From Turicibacter sp. (GTDB lineage: Bacteria; Bacillota; Bacilli; MOL361; Turicibacteraceae), in NCBI GenBank assembly GCA_030531025.1, contig JAUMTV010000041.1, positions 1 to 26,112 of the forward strand: DNA of 26,112 nucleotides. The letters are read 5' to 3'. The notes under the pieces were generated by a model, which did no database searches, had not been told where the DNA came from, and saw nothing but the letters and a program-made list of their open reading frames with translations. Both the position numbers and the translations under genes were made by a program. Of this stretch, positions 1-7,718 are shown piece by piece. How positions within the stretch are numbered: the stretch's first letter is position 1; every line of letters begins with the position of its first letter.

Positions 1-1
1 T

Positions 2-55
2 TTAGTTATTGGATTATTTATAAAGCCTAGAAAAGAACTTAATATAATCGAGTAG
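2..55 (+). CDS. possible C-terminal end of a plus-strand gene cut by the window edge
   Basis: Reading from position 2 gives an open frame of 17 codons ending LVIGLFIKPRKELNIIE, then TAG at 53-55. A short hydrophobic stretch followed by a basic and polar tail resembles the last residues of a membrane protein. A U-tailed hairpin follows at 85-125 in the same direction, as expected after a gene. The piece is too short to assign a family and could be chance. Confidence 0.3.
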   Translation, partial: LVIGLFIKPRKELNIIE

Positions 56-84
56 TGTGTAAGTGCATAGATACACCCAAAAAA

Positions 85-125
85 GGGGCTGTCGCATTAA
101 ATAATTAGTGAAACAGCTCCTTTTT
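85..125 (+). terminator. U-tailed hairpin at the left end of the inverted-repeat element
   Basis: GGGGCTGT (85-92) pairs with ACAGCTCC (113-120), with one G-U pair, and is followed by TTTTT. It could end the possible plus-strand gene at 2-55. Its left arm is also the left inverted terminal repeat of the 85-423 element, so its role may be incidental. Confidence 0.45.
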
Positions 126-233
126 GACTAAAAAATAAATCCCAAACTCTACAAGTTTAGGATTTAAAGTAAAATACTTTTATCCCAATAAAAAAAATTT
201 TACTTTAAATTAAAAGGTTTATCAACTAAAACT

Positions 234-277
234 GGACAGTAGATAGATTTGTATAAAAATAAATCTACCTACTGTCC
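234..277. repeat. long hairpin inside the inverted-repeat element
   Basis: Arms at 234-250 and 261-277 (GGACAGTAG...AGATTT against AAATCTAC...CTACTGTCC) pair with a single mismatch around a 10-nt A-rich loop. It is followed on the plus strand by a T-rich stretch (285-290), so it could also act as a weak terminator. It may be the end of a second decayed insertion sequence. Confidence 0.45.
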
Positions 278-434
278 CAAAGCCCTTTTTCCTGAGGCCT
301 GTTAAAGTGCGCCCATTTTTAGATACAATTTATTTTTTTGTTATAGTAGACTGGTAATCTTTGCAAAATATAGAAAAGGAGATGTCGCTAGTGGATTTTT
401 TTACCCGCTAATGCGACAGCCCCATCTTTTATTT

Positions 435-3188
435 TTAATCTTTAACTATTCTTATTTCTATACCTTCAAGTCTTAATGACTTACCTTCAGTTCCTGAAAT
501 TGATCCGTCCCTCTTCCACTCTTGCCATCCTTCATTTTGCACATGAGTTCTATACTCTACATGATATCCTGTTGCTCCAACTAATTCAATTTGAATTGCT
601 TCTAACCTTTTAGATTGTCCTTCTGTTCCTGATACTTGACCACCTGTTCTCCACGATTGCCATCCTATATCTTGGATATGAGTTCTATATCTAATATATG
701 CACCTGATGGTAAATTAGTGGCATTAATAACTATACCTTCAAGTCTTAATGATTTTCCTTCTGTTCCTGATATTTGACCATTACTAGCCAATTCTTGCCA
801 ACCAACATTTTGTATATGACTCTTATAGGTTATTTTAGGAGTCTTTTCAGCTATTCTTATTTCAATAGCTTCAAGTCTTAAACTTTCACCTTCTGTTCCA
901 GCAACTTCTCCATTACTTTTCCATTCTTGCCATCCTTCATTTTGAATATGAACTCTATATTGTACTTCTAATCCTTCTGGTAAACCTGTTGCTTCTATTT
1001 TTATTGCTTCAAGCCTTAATTCTTTTCCTTCTGTTCCAGCAACTTCTCCATTACTTTTCCATTCTTGCCATCCTTCATTTTGAATATGAGTACTATATTT
1101 AATACTTGCTCCAGAATAATTATCTAAGTTAATTTTTATTGCTTCAAGTCTTAATGATTTTCCTTCTGTTCCTGACATTTGTCCATTTTTTTTATTTAAT
1201 TGCCATCCTTCATTTTGAATATGAGTAGAATATACTACCGATGGTATACATGTTGCTGTTGAGTTACTTCCATCACTAATAACTTTAACTCCATAAGTAT
1301 TTATATATCCATTAGAATCCCAGTTATAATCTCCATTATAACTAGTGTCATTTACTGATGTATTTCTTTCTGGATATATTTGATACATTGCTTGTCCATT
1401 AACATAAACCACATCATTATTTACAAAAGCAAAGGTAGCACCTATCCATCCATGATTATTATCAACTTTATATATAGTTGATCCTACGCTATTTTTCACT
1501 TCATTACTAGATGTATACATTCCAATTTTATATCTATTGGTATCTATTAAAGCACTTACTTTATTTCCAGATAAGTATAAATCAGCATCAAATGCATATC
1601 TTGCTGCTTTTTCTCCCCAAAACGGATCCGAAGCATATTTTACATTGGCGCCTACTCCTTTATTTCCTAACAACCCTCCAAAATGTCGCCAATCTTTTGG
1701 ATTTGTATAACCTTTAGACATATAATTCTTAGCAAATTCAATTACTGAATCACCTGGAGTATTAAATACATCAGCTGCACTAGTATTAGAATCGTATGCT
1801 TTTATTCCAAAAAGATTATTTTTTTTTTGAACTATAGTTGATGTTCCCCATGCACTTTCATTTATAGCTACACCTAATATTAATAAAGCATTTACTCCAT
1901 ATTTTTCTTCTGCATCCTTTAATGTTTGTCCTATCCCTCTTAACTTAGAATGACTTTGTGTTTTAGCATTAATATAGTTGTCTAATTGTTCTGCTGTATA
2001 CATAGTCTTAGTTCTTAAAGGTAAATATTGATAATATAGATAGTATGGATTATTGCTATTTACTGAATTATTCTTATTTCCAGATTTTAAATCATTTACT
2101 AATGAATTTAATCCACCTTCAATATTACTTCCATCATAAAAATAATTACCATCATAACTAAAATAACGAGTATTTTCTCTTAAATAACTTGGAGCAGCTC
2201 CTATAGCTATTTTATATCCATTACTTCCCGTTAAATCCTTAGAAATATAATGATATAATATTCCACCTTCTGAAATATAATAACTTGGATTTTTAACTTG
2301 ATTCATAGGAACTATTCTTATATCACTTAAAGTTTCATTATCAAGGTTACTTCTTATCCATCCAGTATATCCTGAAACTTGAATTTTAGCAGCACTAATT
2401 GTTGTTTCAATCAAAGGAATATCACTTACATAAGCTTGATTAACATATGTAAATGCATCACTTAATGTTGATGTTGTATATATATTTACAGTTGAATTTG
2501 AAGTATTTACTATATATGCCATAGCAGTTGTTGAATATACAACTTGTCCATTTCTATTTATTATTACAGGAATTATACTATCTTCCGACATTGGAAGTGA
2601 TGTATTTTCTAATATCTGCATAGCCTCTTCATAACTATTAGCACTCCCAACAAAGTAGTAACTTCCATCACTATATGCTAATGCAATTTCGTATGCATCA
2701 TCAGTCTTTGTTTCTAATACTTCATATTTATCTATTATTTCTTTTGGTGATAAAAATTCATTTATCTCATTTGAAGTATCCTCAGATGTCCTATATAATT
2801 GTGGTGTCGATGTGTTATTTACATACTCTTTATCATATTTAATATTAAGTAAGATTTCATCTTCATTTATACTATTTGGTTGTGCTACTTCTTCAGTCTC
2901 CCCTAAATAACCTTGAATCTCTTGCTCGTCATTTACCTTGTCTTCTTGCAGAATTTCTTCTTCATTAACAGCACTTTCTTCAATAGAAGCATCTTCATTA
3001 CTTAAAATATTTTCTGAAACATCTTCTTCATTACTATTTACGATTTCTTCCTCACTATTATCTATGCCTTCAGTTATAGCCAAGGATGAATTTTCATTAA
3101 TTATTTCTGCTGCATTTACATTACTAATTGGTGTAATTAAAGTTGTAACGAAAAATACTAAACTTAAAATTGAAATTTCTCTTTTCAA
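435..3188 (-). CDS. secreted ChW-repeat endo-beta-N-acetylglucosaminidase (autolysin)
   Basis: Predicted wall hydrolase of 917 residues. A signal peptide (about 1-26, ending NVNA) is followed by a Glu/Asp/Asn-rich segment (27-128) and an uncharacterised region (about 145-390). The GH73-type glucosaminidase domain follows (about 415-540), with its likely catalytic Glu444 in the motif AINESAWGTS and the companion KNNLFGIKAYD. GH73 enzymes cleave the GlcNAc-beta-1,4-MurNAc bond of peptidoglycan. Residues 651-917 are six ChW repeats, a wall or surface attachment module typical of Clostridium. The start is TTG (3188-3186), preceded by AGGGGGG at good distance; no ATG or GTG offers a better site. 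The gene is monocistronic, with its own promoter and a terminator just upstream that isolates it from the amidase gene. ChW units 2 and 3 carry an identical 63-nt stretch, a sign of recent duplication or gene conversion. Confidence 0.88.
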   Translation of the reverse strand: MKREISILSLVFFVTTLITPISNVNAAEIINENSSLAITEGIDNSEEEIVNSNEEDVSENILSNEDASIEESAVNEEEILQEDKVNDEQEIQGYLGETEEVAQPNSINEDEILLNIKYDKEYVNNTSTPQLYRTSEDTSNEINEFLSPKEIIDKYEVLETKTDDAYEIALAYSDGSYYFVGSANSYEEAMQILENTSLPMSEDSIIPVIINRNGQVVYSTTAMAYIVNTSNSTVNIYTTSTLSDAFTYVNQAYVSDIPLIETTISAAKIQVSGYTGWIRSNLDNETLSDIRIVPMNQVKNPSYYISEGGILYHYISKDLTGSNGYKIAIGAAPSYLRENTRYFSYDGNYFYDGSNIEGGLNSLVNDLKSGNKNNSVNSNNPYYLYYQYLPLRTKTMYTAEQLDNYINAKTQSHSKLRGIGQTLKDAEEKYGVNALLILGVAINESAWGTSTIVQKKNNLFGIKAYDSNTSAADVFNTPGDSVIEFAKNYMSKGYTNPKDWRHFGGLLGNKGVGANVKYASDPFWGEKAARYAFDADLYLSGNKVSALIDTNRYKIGMYTSSNEVKNSVGSTIYKVDNNHGWIGATFAFVNNDVVYVNGQAMYQIYPERNTSVNDTSYNGDYNWDSNGYINTYGVKVISDGSNSTATCIPSVVYSTHIQNEGWQLNKKNGQMSGTEGKSLRLEAIKINLDNYSGASIKYSTHIQNEGWQEWKSNGEVAGTEGKELRLEAIKIEATGLPEGLEVQYRVHIQNEGWQEWKSNGEVAGTEGESLRLEAIEIRIAEKTPKITYKSHIQNVGWQELASNGQISGTEGKSLRLEGIVINATNLPSGAYIRYRTHIQDIGWQSWRTGGQVSGTEGQSKRLEAIQIELVGATGYHVEYRTHVQNEGWQEWKRDGSISGTEGKSLRLEGIEIRIVKD
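438..1238 (-). repeat. six tandem ChW repeats (two triads) of the glucosaminidase
   Basis: Six units of 41-46 codons, residues 651-917, share the frame [Y]-x-[ST/V]-H-[IV]-Q-[ND]-x-G-W-Q ... G-x-x-[SA]-G-T-E-G ... R-L-E-[AG]-I-x-I. Units 1 and 4 lack a Trp three residues after the conserved GW (WQLN, WQEL), while units 2, 3, 5 and 6 have it (WQEW, WQSW). Units 3 and 6 both end IEIRI. This makes two triads, 1-3 and 4-6. The family is PF07538 by motif. Confidence 0.9.
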
Positions 3189-3234
3189 TATATCCCCCCT
3201 AAACTTTATTTTTATAAATATATATACAAATTCT

Positions 3235-3263
3235 ATTTTACATAAAAATTTTTATATAGTAAA
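3235..3263 (-). promoter_or_regulatory. putative vegetative promoter of the glucosaminidase gene
   Basis: On the minus strand, TTTACT (3263-3258) and TAAAAT (3240-3235) are separated by exactly 17 nt. Transcription would start near 3228, giving a leader of about 40 nt to the TTG start. The background is AT-rich, so chance matches are possible. Confidence 0.45.
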
Positions 3264-3312
3264 ACAAATTTTTCTCTTTTAATTGCTTTTTAACTTTATT
3301 ATATATTTATAC

Positions 3313-3343
3313 AAAAAAGAATCATCTTTCGATGACCCTTTTT
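3313..3343 (-). terminator. rho-independent terminator after the amidase gene
   Basis: The minus strand carries GGGTCATC-GAAA-GATGATTC, an 8-bp stem with a GNRA-type loop, followed by six T. It lies two bases beyond the amidase stop codon. The plus strand also has five T after the stem (3339-3343), so it may work in both directions. Confidence 0.85.
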
Positions 3344-3344
3344 G

Positions 3345-6011
3345 TTAAAATTGATTATTTATTTCGTTTGCCATTATTTCAGCCATAGTTTGTTGTAAAC
3401 TTTTATCAGCTAATTTTCTTGCTTCTATAGCATTACTTATAAATCCACATTCTACAAGTACAGATGGCATATGAGTATTTTTTACAACAAAAAAATCCCT
3501 ATCAATAGTACCCCTATTTTTTCTATTCATTTTACTAGATATACTATCAACTAATGCCTTACTTATTGCTTTACTCTTATTTACTTTTTCACTAGATACA
3601 TAGCTTCTACTTTCCATTTCATTATATTCAACTCCGTTTTTTAATAATCTTCCTCCTGTCAAAGGCGTAGCAGTACTATAATAAACTTCAACCCCGCTAG
3701 CACTTGCCGCAGTAGCAGAATTTTGATGTATACTAATAAAAAAATCTGCATTTAAGTAATTTGCTATATTAACTCTTTTTTCAAGACTTGATCTTAGCCC
3801 TATTGTTTCTCTATCTTCTGGATTTCTTGTCATTATTACTTCAAAACCCTTAGACTGCAATTCTCTCTTTAATTTTGATGCAACATCCATATTTAAATCT
3901 CTTTCTACATACTTAATACCATTATGAGTTGAATATGCACCATCATCTCCACCAAAATTATGACCAGCATCTATTACTATAGACTTATTCTTATCTTTTA
4001 CTAACTTAATTTCTATAGCCTCTAATCTCTTAGAATTTCCCACTGTTCCAGCAGTTTCTCCACTTGCTTTCCATTCTTGCCATCCATAGTCTTGAACATG
4101 TACTCTATAATACAGCTTATATCCAGGTATTTCATTTTTTAATTTTATTTCAATTGCTTCTAATCTTAATGCTTCTCCTTCAGTTCCAGACATTTGTCCA
4201 TCTGAAACCCAATTTTGCCATCCTATATTTTGTACATGAGTTCTATAAATTACAGAATTGCTACTTTCTAAATTTGCTAATTGAATTTTTATTCCTTCTA
4301 GTCTTAAATATTTACCTGTTGTTCCACTTATTTGTCCATTAACCTTGCTTCCTTGCCATCCTTCATTTTGCACATGAGTTAAATAGCTAATAGTTGGTTC
4401 TGCAATATCCTTAACTATTTTTATTTGAATTCCAACAATTTGCCCTGATAATCCAGTAGTTCCTGCCTCAGATCCATCTTGTTTCCATCCTTGCCACCCA
4501 TACCCATTAACATTAACTCTATATAAAATATGGTAATTAGAAGGTGCATTAACTAATTTAATTTCAAGTGCTTCTAGTAAATTATCACTATTTTCACTTC
4601 CTGATACTTGTCCACTTTGAACCCAGTTATGCCATCCTTCATTTTGTACATGAGCTCTATACTGAATACTGAAATTACCATCTTCACTTGGCCAATTAAT
4701 TTTTATTGCTTTTAGTGGATTTCTTAATTGTCCTGAAGTTTCACCAGTGCTAACATTATTGCTCCATCCTTCATTTCTAGCTAATAATTGATAAGATAAG
4801 CTATCTAAAGATTTCTCTTTTACTATTCTGATTTCAATAGCTTCTAATCTTTTTGATTCTCCTTCCGTACCTGCCATCGCTCCATCTCTTCTCCAACTTT
4901 GCCATCCTAAATTTTGAATATGTACTCTATATTCAACATGATATTCTACTGGTGAATTTATAAGCTTAATTTCTATCCCTTCAAGCCTTTTGGACATACC
5001 TTCTGTTCCCGACATTTCACCATCATACTTCCATGACTGCCACCCTAAATCTTGTATATGAGTTCTATAAGTAATACTTGCACCTTCTGGTAAATTAGCT
5101 GTTATTTTTATTCCTTCAAGTCTTAAAGCTTTTCCTTGTGTACCAGATATTTGACCGTCACTCTTAAATGACTGCCATCCTTCATTTTGAATATGTGTTT
5201 GATATGAAACATTTGAATTATTTGATTTAACATCTTGTTCTTCATCAATGTTTTGGATTTCACTACTACTTTTAATATCCTCAGTTGTGGTTTCTTCATT
5301 TTTAATATTACTTTTTTCAGCTTCCGTATTTTGTTTAGAATTAACTACTGTATACTTATTATCTTTAAATATAAGTATATTATTTTCATCAATATACTTA
5401 GCCTTAAATCCATTTAAATTTTCAATAATGTTCTTACTATCCTGGTACTTAATTAATTTGTTATCATTGACTAAATATATATTTCCAACTAAATCAAAAC
5501 TAATATATTCCGCTTCTAAATCTGATATTTCATTTTTTAATATATACTTTCCGTCTTCAACTATATAATACCTTAAATTAATACCAGTTTCACTTTTTGA
5601 TATTTCAGTAAAGCTATTTTCAAAGAAATAAATATTACTTTCATTATCACTTTCTAATATATTATAAACATTCAATATATAATCCTTTATTTCATTATTT
5701 AAAAATTCTCCATTTTCAATATCAAATATATCACCATTATCATTTTTAACATATTTGTTTGATATAAATATATACCCTTTTCCATCTAAAGATACTCTTT
5801 CTTCACCCTTATAAAAAGTAGCTTCTCCATCCTTATTAATAACAAGTACATTATCATTAAATACTTGCATATCTTTAATATCTTCTTCTAATTCTATAAA
5901 ATTATATTCATTCTTGCTTTCAGCTTTACTTTCTAAAACATTAACATTAGTGAATAAGATATTAAAAATAAATACTAATATCAAAATTCTTGATATTTTT
6001 TTTAAATACAC
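3345..6011 (-). CDS. secreted ChW-repeat N-acetylmuramoyl-L-alanine amidase (autolysin)
   Basis: A zinc amidase that would cut the bond between MurNAc and L-Ala in peptidoglycan. Numbered from GTG at 6011 (888 residues): a signal peptide or membrane anchor (about 5-25), an unassigned beta-rich region (37-222) with short NIYLVNDN-like hairpins, a polar linker, nine ChW repeats (268-673) and a C-terminal Amidase_3 domain (about 675-888). The zinc ligands are visible as His684 (VIDAGH), Glu703 (YVERDLN) and His762 (ISIHQNS), with catalytic Glu854 (LVECGFISN). The GTG at 6011 is chosen because AAGGGAG lies 8 nt upstream; the next GTG up, at 6020, abuts that site and has none of its own. Placing the catalytic domain after the ChW array reverses the order in the neighbouring glucosaminidase, so the two enzymes probably act on the same wall with different cuts. 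Confidence 0.9.
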   Translation of the reverse strand: MYLKKISRILILVFIFNILFTNVNVLESKAESKNEYNFIELEEDIKDMQVFNDNVLVINKDGEATFYKGEERVSLDGKGYIFISNKYVKNDNGDIFDIENGEFLNNEIKDYILNVYNILESDNESNIYFFENSFTEISKSETGINLRYYIVEDGKYILKNEISDLEAEYISFDLVGNIYLVNDNKLIKYQDSKNIIENLNGFKAKYIDENNILIFKDNKYTVVNSKQNTEAEKSNIKNEETTTEDIKSSSEIQNIDEEQDVKSNNSNVSYQTHIQNEGWQSFKSDGQISGTQGKALRLEGIKITANLPEGASITYRTHIQDLGWQSWKYDGEMSGTEGMSKRLEGIEIKLINSPVEYHVEYRVHIQNLGWQSWRRDGAMAGTEGESKRLEAIEIRIVKEKSLDSLSYQLLARNEGWSNNVSTGETSGQLRNPLKAIKINWPSEDGNFSIQYRAHVQNEGWHNWVQSGQVSGSENSDNLLEALEIKLVNAPSNYHILYRVNVNGYGWQGWKQDGSEAGTTGLSGQIVGIQIKIVKDIAEPTISYLTHVQNEGWQGSKVNGQISGTTGKYLRLEGIKIQLANLESSNSVIYRTHVQNIGWQNWVSDGQMSGTEGEALRLEAIEIKLKNEIPGYKLYYRVHVQDYGWQEWKASGETAGTVGNSKRLEAIEIKLVKDKNKSIVIDAGHNFGGDDGAYSTHNGIKYVERDLNMDVASKLKRELQSKGFEVIMTRNPEDRETIGLRSSLEKRVNIANYLNADFFISIHQNSATAASASGVEVYYSTATPLTGGRLLKNGVEYNEMESRSYVSSEKVNKSKAISKALVDSISSKMNRKNRGTIDRDFFVVKNTHMPSVLVECGFISNAIEARKLADKSLQQTMAEIMANEINNQF
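3993..5210 (-). repeat. nine tandem ChW repeats (three triads) of the amidase
   Basis: Nine units of about 45 codons, grouped three by three. Triads end IEIRIVK, IQIKIVK and IEIKLVK and are joined by short polar linkers (EKSLDS, DIAEP, DKNK). The first unit of each triad lacks the second Trp (WQSF, WSNN, WQGS); all six others have it (WQSW twice, WHNW, WQGW, WQNW, WQEW). The middle triad is the most diverged: its first unit reads LARNEGW and its third VNVNGYGW, so some units may have lost ligand binding. Confidence 0.9.
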
Positions 6012-6017
6012 TATTAT

Positions 6018-6026
6018 CACTCCCTT
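6018..6026 (-). promoter_or_regulatory. ribosome binding site that fixes the amidase start
   Basis: AAGGGAG (6026-6020) lies 8 nt before GTG 6011-6009. The longer in-frame start, GTG at 6020-6018, overlaps the site itself and could not use it. Confidence 0.7.
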
Positions 6027-6042
6027 ATTATTACCTTATTAT

Positions 6043-6071
6043 ATTATAAATAATTAATTCCTATAAATCAA
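6043..6071 (-). promoter_or_regulatory. promoter of the amidase gene
   Basis: TTGATT (6071-6066) and a perfect TATAAT (6048-6043) are separated by 17 nt on the minus strand. The predicted start near 6036 leaves a leader of about 25 nt, long enough for the AAGGGAG site. I see nothing else convincing between here and the terminator at 6272. Confidence 0.65.
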
Positions 6072-6271
6072 ACCTTTAACTTATATAATTTCAAAAATAG
6101 GTAATATTTATCAAATTTATGTCAATATATCTTGATATAAATTGTACTTTATTAAAACTATTCATAACACTAATTTCATGTATACGAAAGAGAATCATAT
6201 AAAAAAATGGTAAGTTAAAACCATAATATACTGCTCCAATGAAAGTATTATATAAAACTTTACAAGTAATC

Positions 6272-6327
6272 AAAAATTATCTGTATCAGATTGAATTCAT
6301 TAATTTAATCTGATACAGATAATTTTT
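6272..6327 (-). terminator. long perfect hairpin terminator after the flippase gene (bidirectional)
   Basis: Arms 6272-6292 and 6307-6327 are perfectly complementary over 21 bp, including the A/T tails, with a core of ATCTGTATCAGATT and a 14-nt loop. It ends the wzx-side transcript 7 bases beyond its stop. The symmetric A and T tails mean it can terminate in both directions. Confidence 0.85.
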
Positions 6328-6334
6328 TCTTTCT

Positions 6335-7708
6335 CTATTTTTTATTTTCACGTCTTAATAATATTTTTATAATATCATTTATTTCATCCTTATAAAATAA
6401 AATTGACATAATAGCAAAAGTTATTAAATAACTAATACCACCAATAAACCAGTTAAAATAATGAGAAAATATTAAAAACATAATAAATATAACTAATAAA
6501 TATATTACTTCTTTTAAATTACTTTTTAAATATTTAAAATCCCTAATTGAATATATATACCAAGTTATAAATGCTAATGTTGTTGCAACAGCAATTGCTT
6601 CAGAAGTTTTCCATACCATTATTGCTATTATATTATATACCATAGAAACTAAAAGCATAATTATTACTACTCTTAAATATTTTTTTTCATCCCTTTTTGC
6701 CTTATATAAATTCACATAAAGTGAGTTTATTATTATCATATATGGATAAGCAGCAAACGATATTGCTATTATGCTTAATGAAGGAATGTATTTCTGCATA
6801 AATAAAGAAACTATTCCTGCTAGTCCAAAATACCCCAAACTAGCCCCTGCACCTAATAATATAAAATATTTCTTTATTTTTTTTATCTTTTCTTCATTTT
6901 TTTCTTTAGATAAATAATTATAAAATGTTACTGATATTGCTGTTATTAAAACATTAACAATATTTAGCATAGATATGGCAAATGAGTAATATGCAAAATC
7001 ATTAACCCCTAAAAATATTTTTATAAACCACCTATCAATAGCATAGAACAACATAACTGATAAATTCCCTAATAATACGAATAATCCAACCTTAATATTG
7101 TTCCAAACTCTTGGATTGTATTTTACTTTTATTCCTTTTGTATTTTTATAAAATTTTATCTCTAATGCTATGAATACTATTCCATAGGCAATTAAATTTA
7201 TTACACAATAATATATATAATTTTGACTCCTAAGTACCATTGCCAATAATATATTGAATATCAGATAACTTACAGTATATATCGAAGTTACCTTTGTATA
7301 CTCATTAAACTGACCTGTAGCTTGATAAAATAAACTATGAAAAGATAATGTATTCATTGGTACTATACTTAATCCCATCAATACTATAATAATATCTTTT
7401 TTTAATAAACCAATAATAATAAATATAATAGATACTAGAACTTGCATAATCATAAATACCTTATGCTCACTCTTAAATTCCATTTTATCAATTTCTTTTA
7501 TATCTTTTCCACCATATTTCATGTACATACCATCTACAAACCCTAAATGTAAACATCCTACATATGAAATATAGAATGCATAAGTTTTTACATTCGAATA
7601 TGCTTCAATTGATAAAACTGCAGGAACAATAAAGCCTATTACTATGCTTGAAATCACTGACAAAAAATTAACTGAGAATATTTTTATTATATTATTCCTT
7701 AAACTCAT
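6335..7708 (-). CDS. Wzx-type lipid-linked oligosaccharide flippase
   Basis: 457 residues with roughly 12-14 hydrophobic helices and short basic loops, the length and layout of the polysaccharide-biosynthesis (MATE-like/MOP) exporters. The N-terminal pattern (NFLSVISSIVIGFIVPAVLS) and the central LGNLSVMLFYAIDRWFIKIFLG, with charged residues buried in membrane helices, are typical of the family. It would move undecaprenyl-linked repeat units to the outer leaflet. ATG at 7708 has AAGGAG 6 nt upstream, and that site overlaps the stop codon of the preceding gene, so the two are probably translationally coupled. It is the last gene of its transcript. Substrate specificity cannot be read from sequence. 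Confidence 0.82.
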   Translation of the reverse strand: MSLRNNIIKIFSVNFLSVISSIVIGFIVPAVLSIEAYSNVKTYAFYISYVGCLHLGFVDGMYMKYGGKDIKEIDKMEFKSEHKVFMIMQVLVSIIFIIIGLLKKDIIIVLMGLSIVPMNTLSFHSLFYQATGQFNEYTKVTSIYTVSYLIFNILLAMVLRSQNYIYYCVINLIAYGIVFIALEIKFYKNTKGIKVKYNPRVWNNIKVGLFVLLGNLSVMLFYAIDRWFIKIFLGVNDFAYYSFAISMLNIVNVLITAISVTFYNYLSKEKNEEKIKKIKKYFILLGAGASLGYFGLAGIVSLFMQKYIPSLSIIAISFAAYPYMIIINSLYVNLYKAKRDEKKYLRVVIIMLLVSMVYNIIAIMVWKTSEAIAVATTLAFITWYIYSIRDFKYLKSNLKEVIYLLVIFIMFLIFSHYFNWFIGGISYLITFAIMSILFYKDEINDIIKILLRRENKK

Positions 7709-7718
7709 ATTATTCTCC

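Larger units (their letters stand above)
85..423. mobile_element. 339-bp MITE-like or IS-remnant element with perfect 15-bp inverted ends
   Basis: GGGGCTGTCGCATTA at 85-99 is repeated exactly in inverted orientation at 409-423. No open frame of useful length lies between. The interior holds a second, separate hairpin at 234-277 (17-nt arms, one mismatch, starting GGACAGTAG), so it may be a composite of two decayed elements. The GGGGCTGTC ends resemble the termini of DDE insertion sequences such as the IS1182 group, but I cannot confirm the family. No convincing target duplication is visible (AAAA on the left, ATCT on the right). The right end stops 11 bp from the stop codon of the glucosaminidase gene. 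Confidence 0.55.

Noticed and set aside
234..277. Possible riboswitch or small RNA at the left end
   Set aside because: Only a simple one-stem hairpin is seen, without the multi-helix core of any riboswitch I know. It fits better as part of a decayed mobile element.
438..5210. CRISPR-like regular repeats in the two left-hand genes
   Set aside because: The period (about 135 bp) is set by in-frame protein repeats with diverged silent sites, and there are no short identical repeats with unique spacers.
6091..6273. 60-codon minus-strand frame between the amidase and flippase genes
   Set aside because: It has no ribosome site, no recognisable motif, lies across an AT-rich gap and would end near the amidase promoter.
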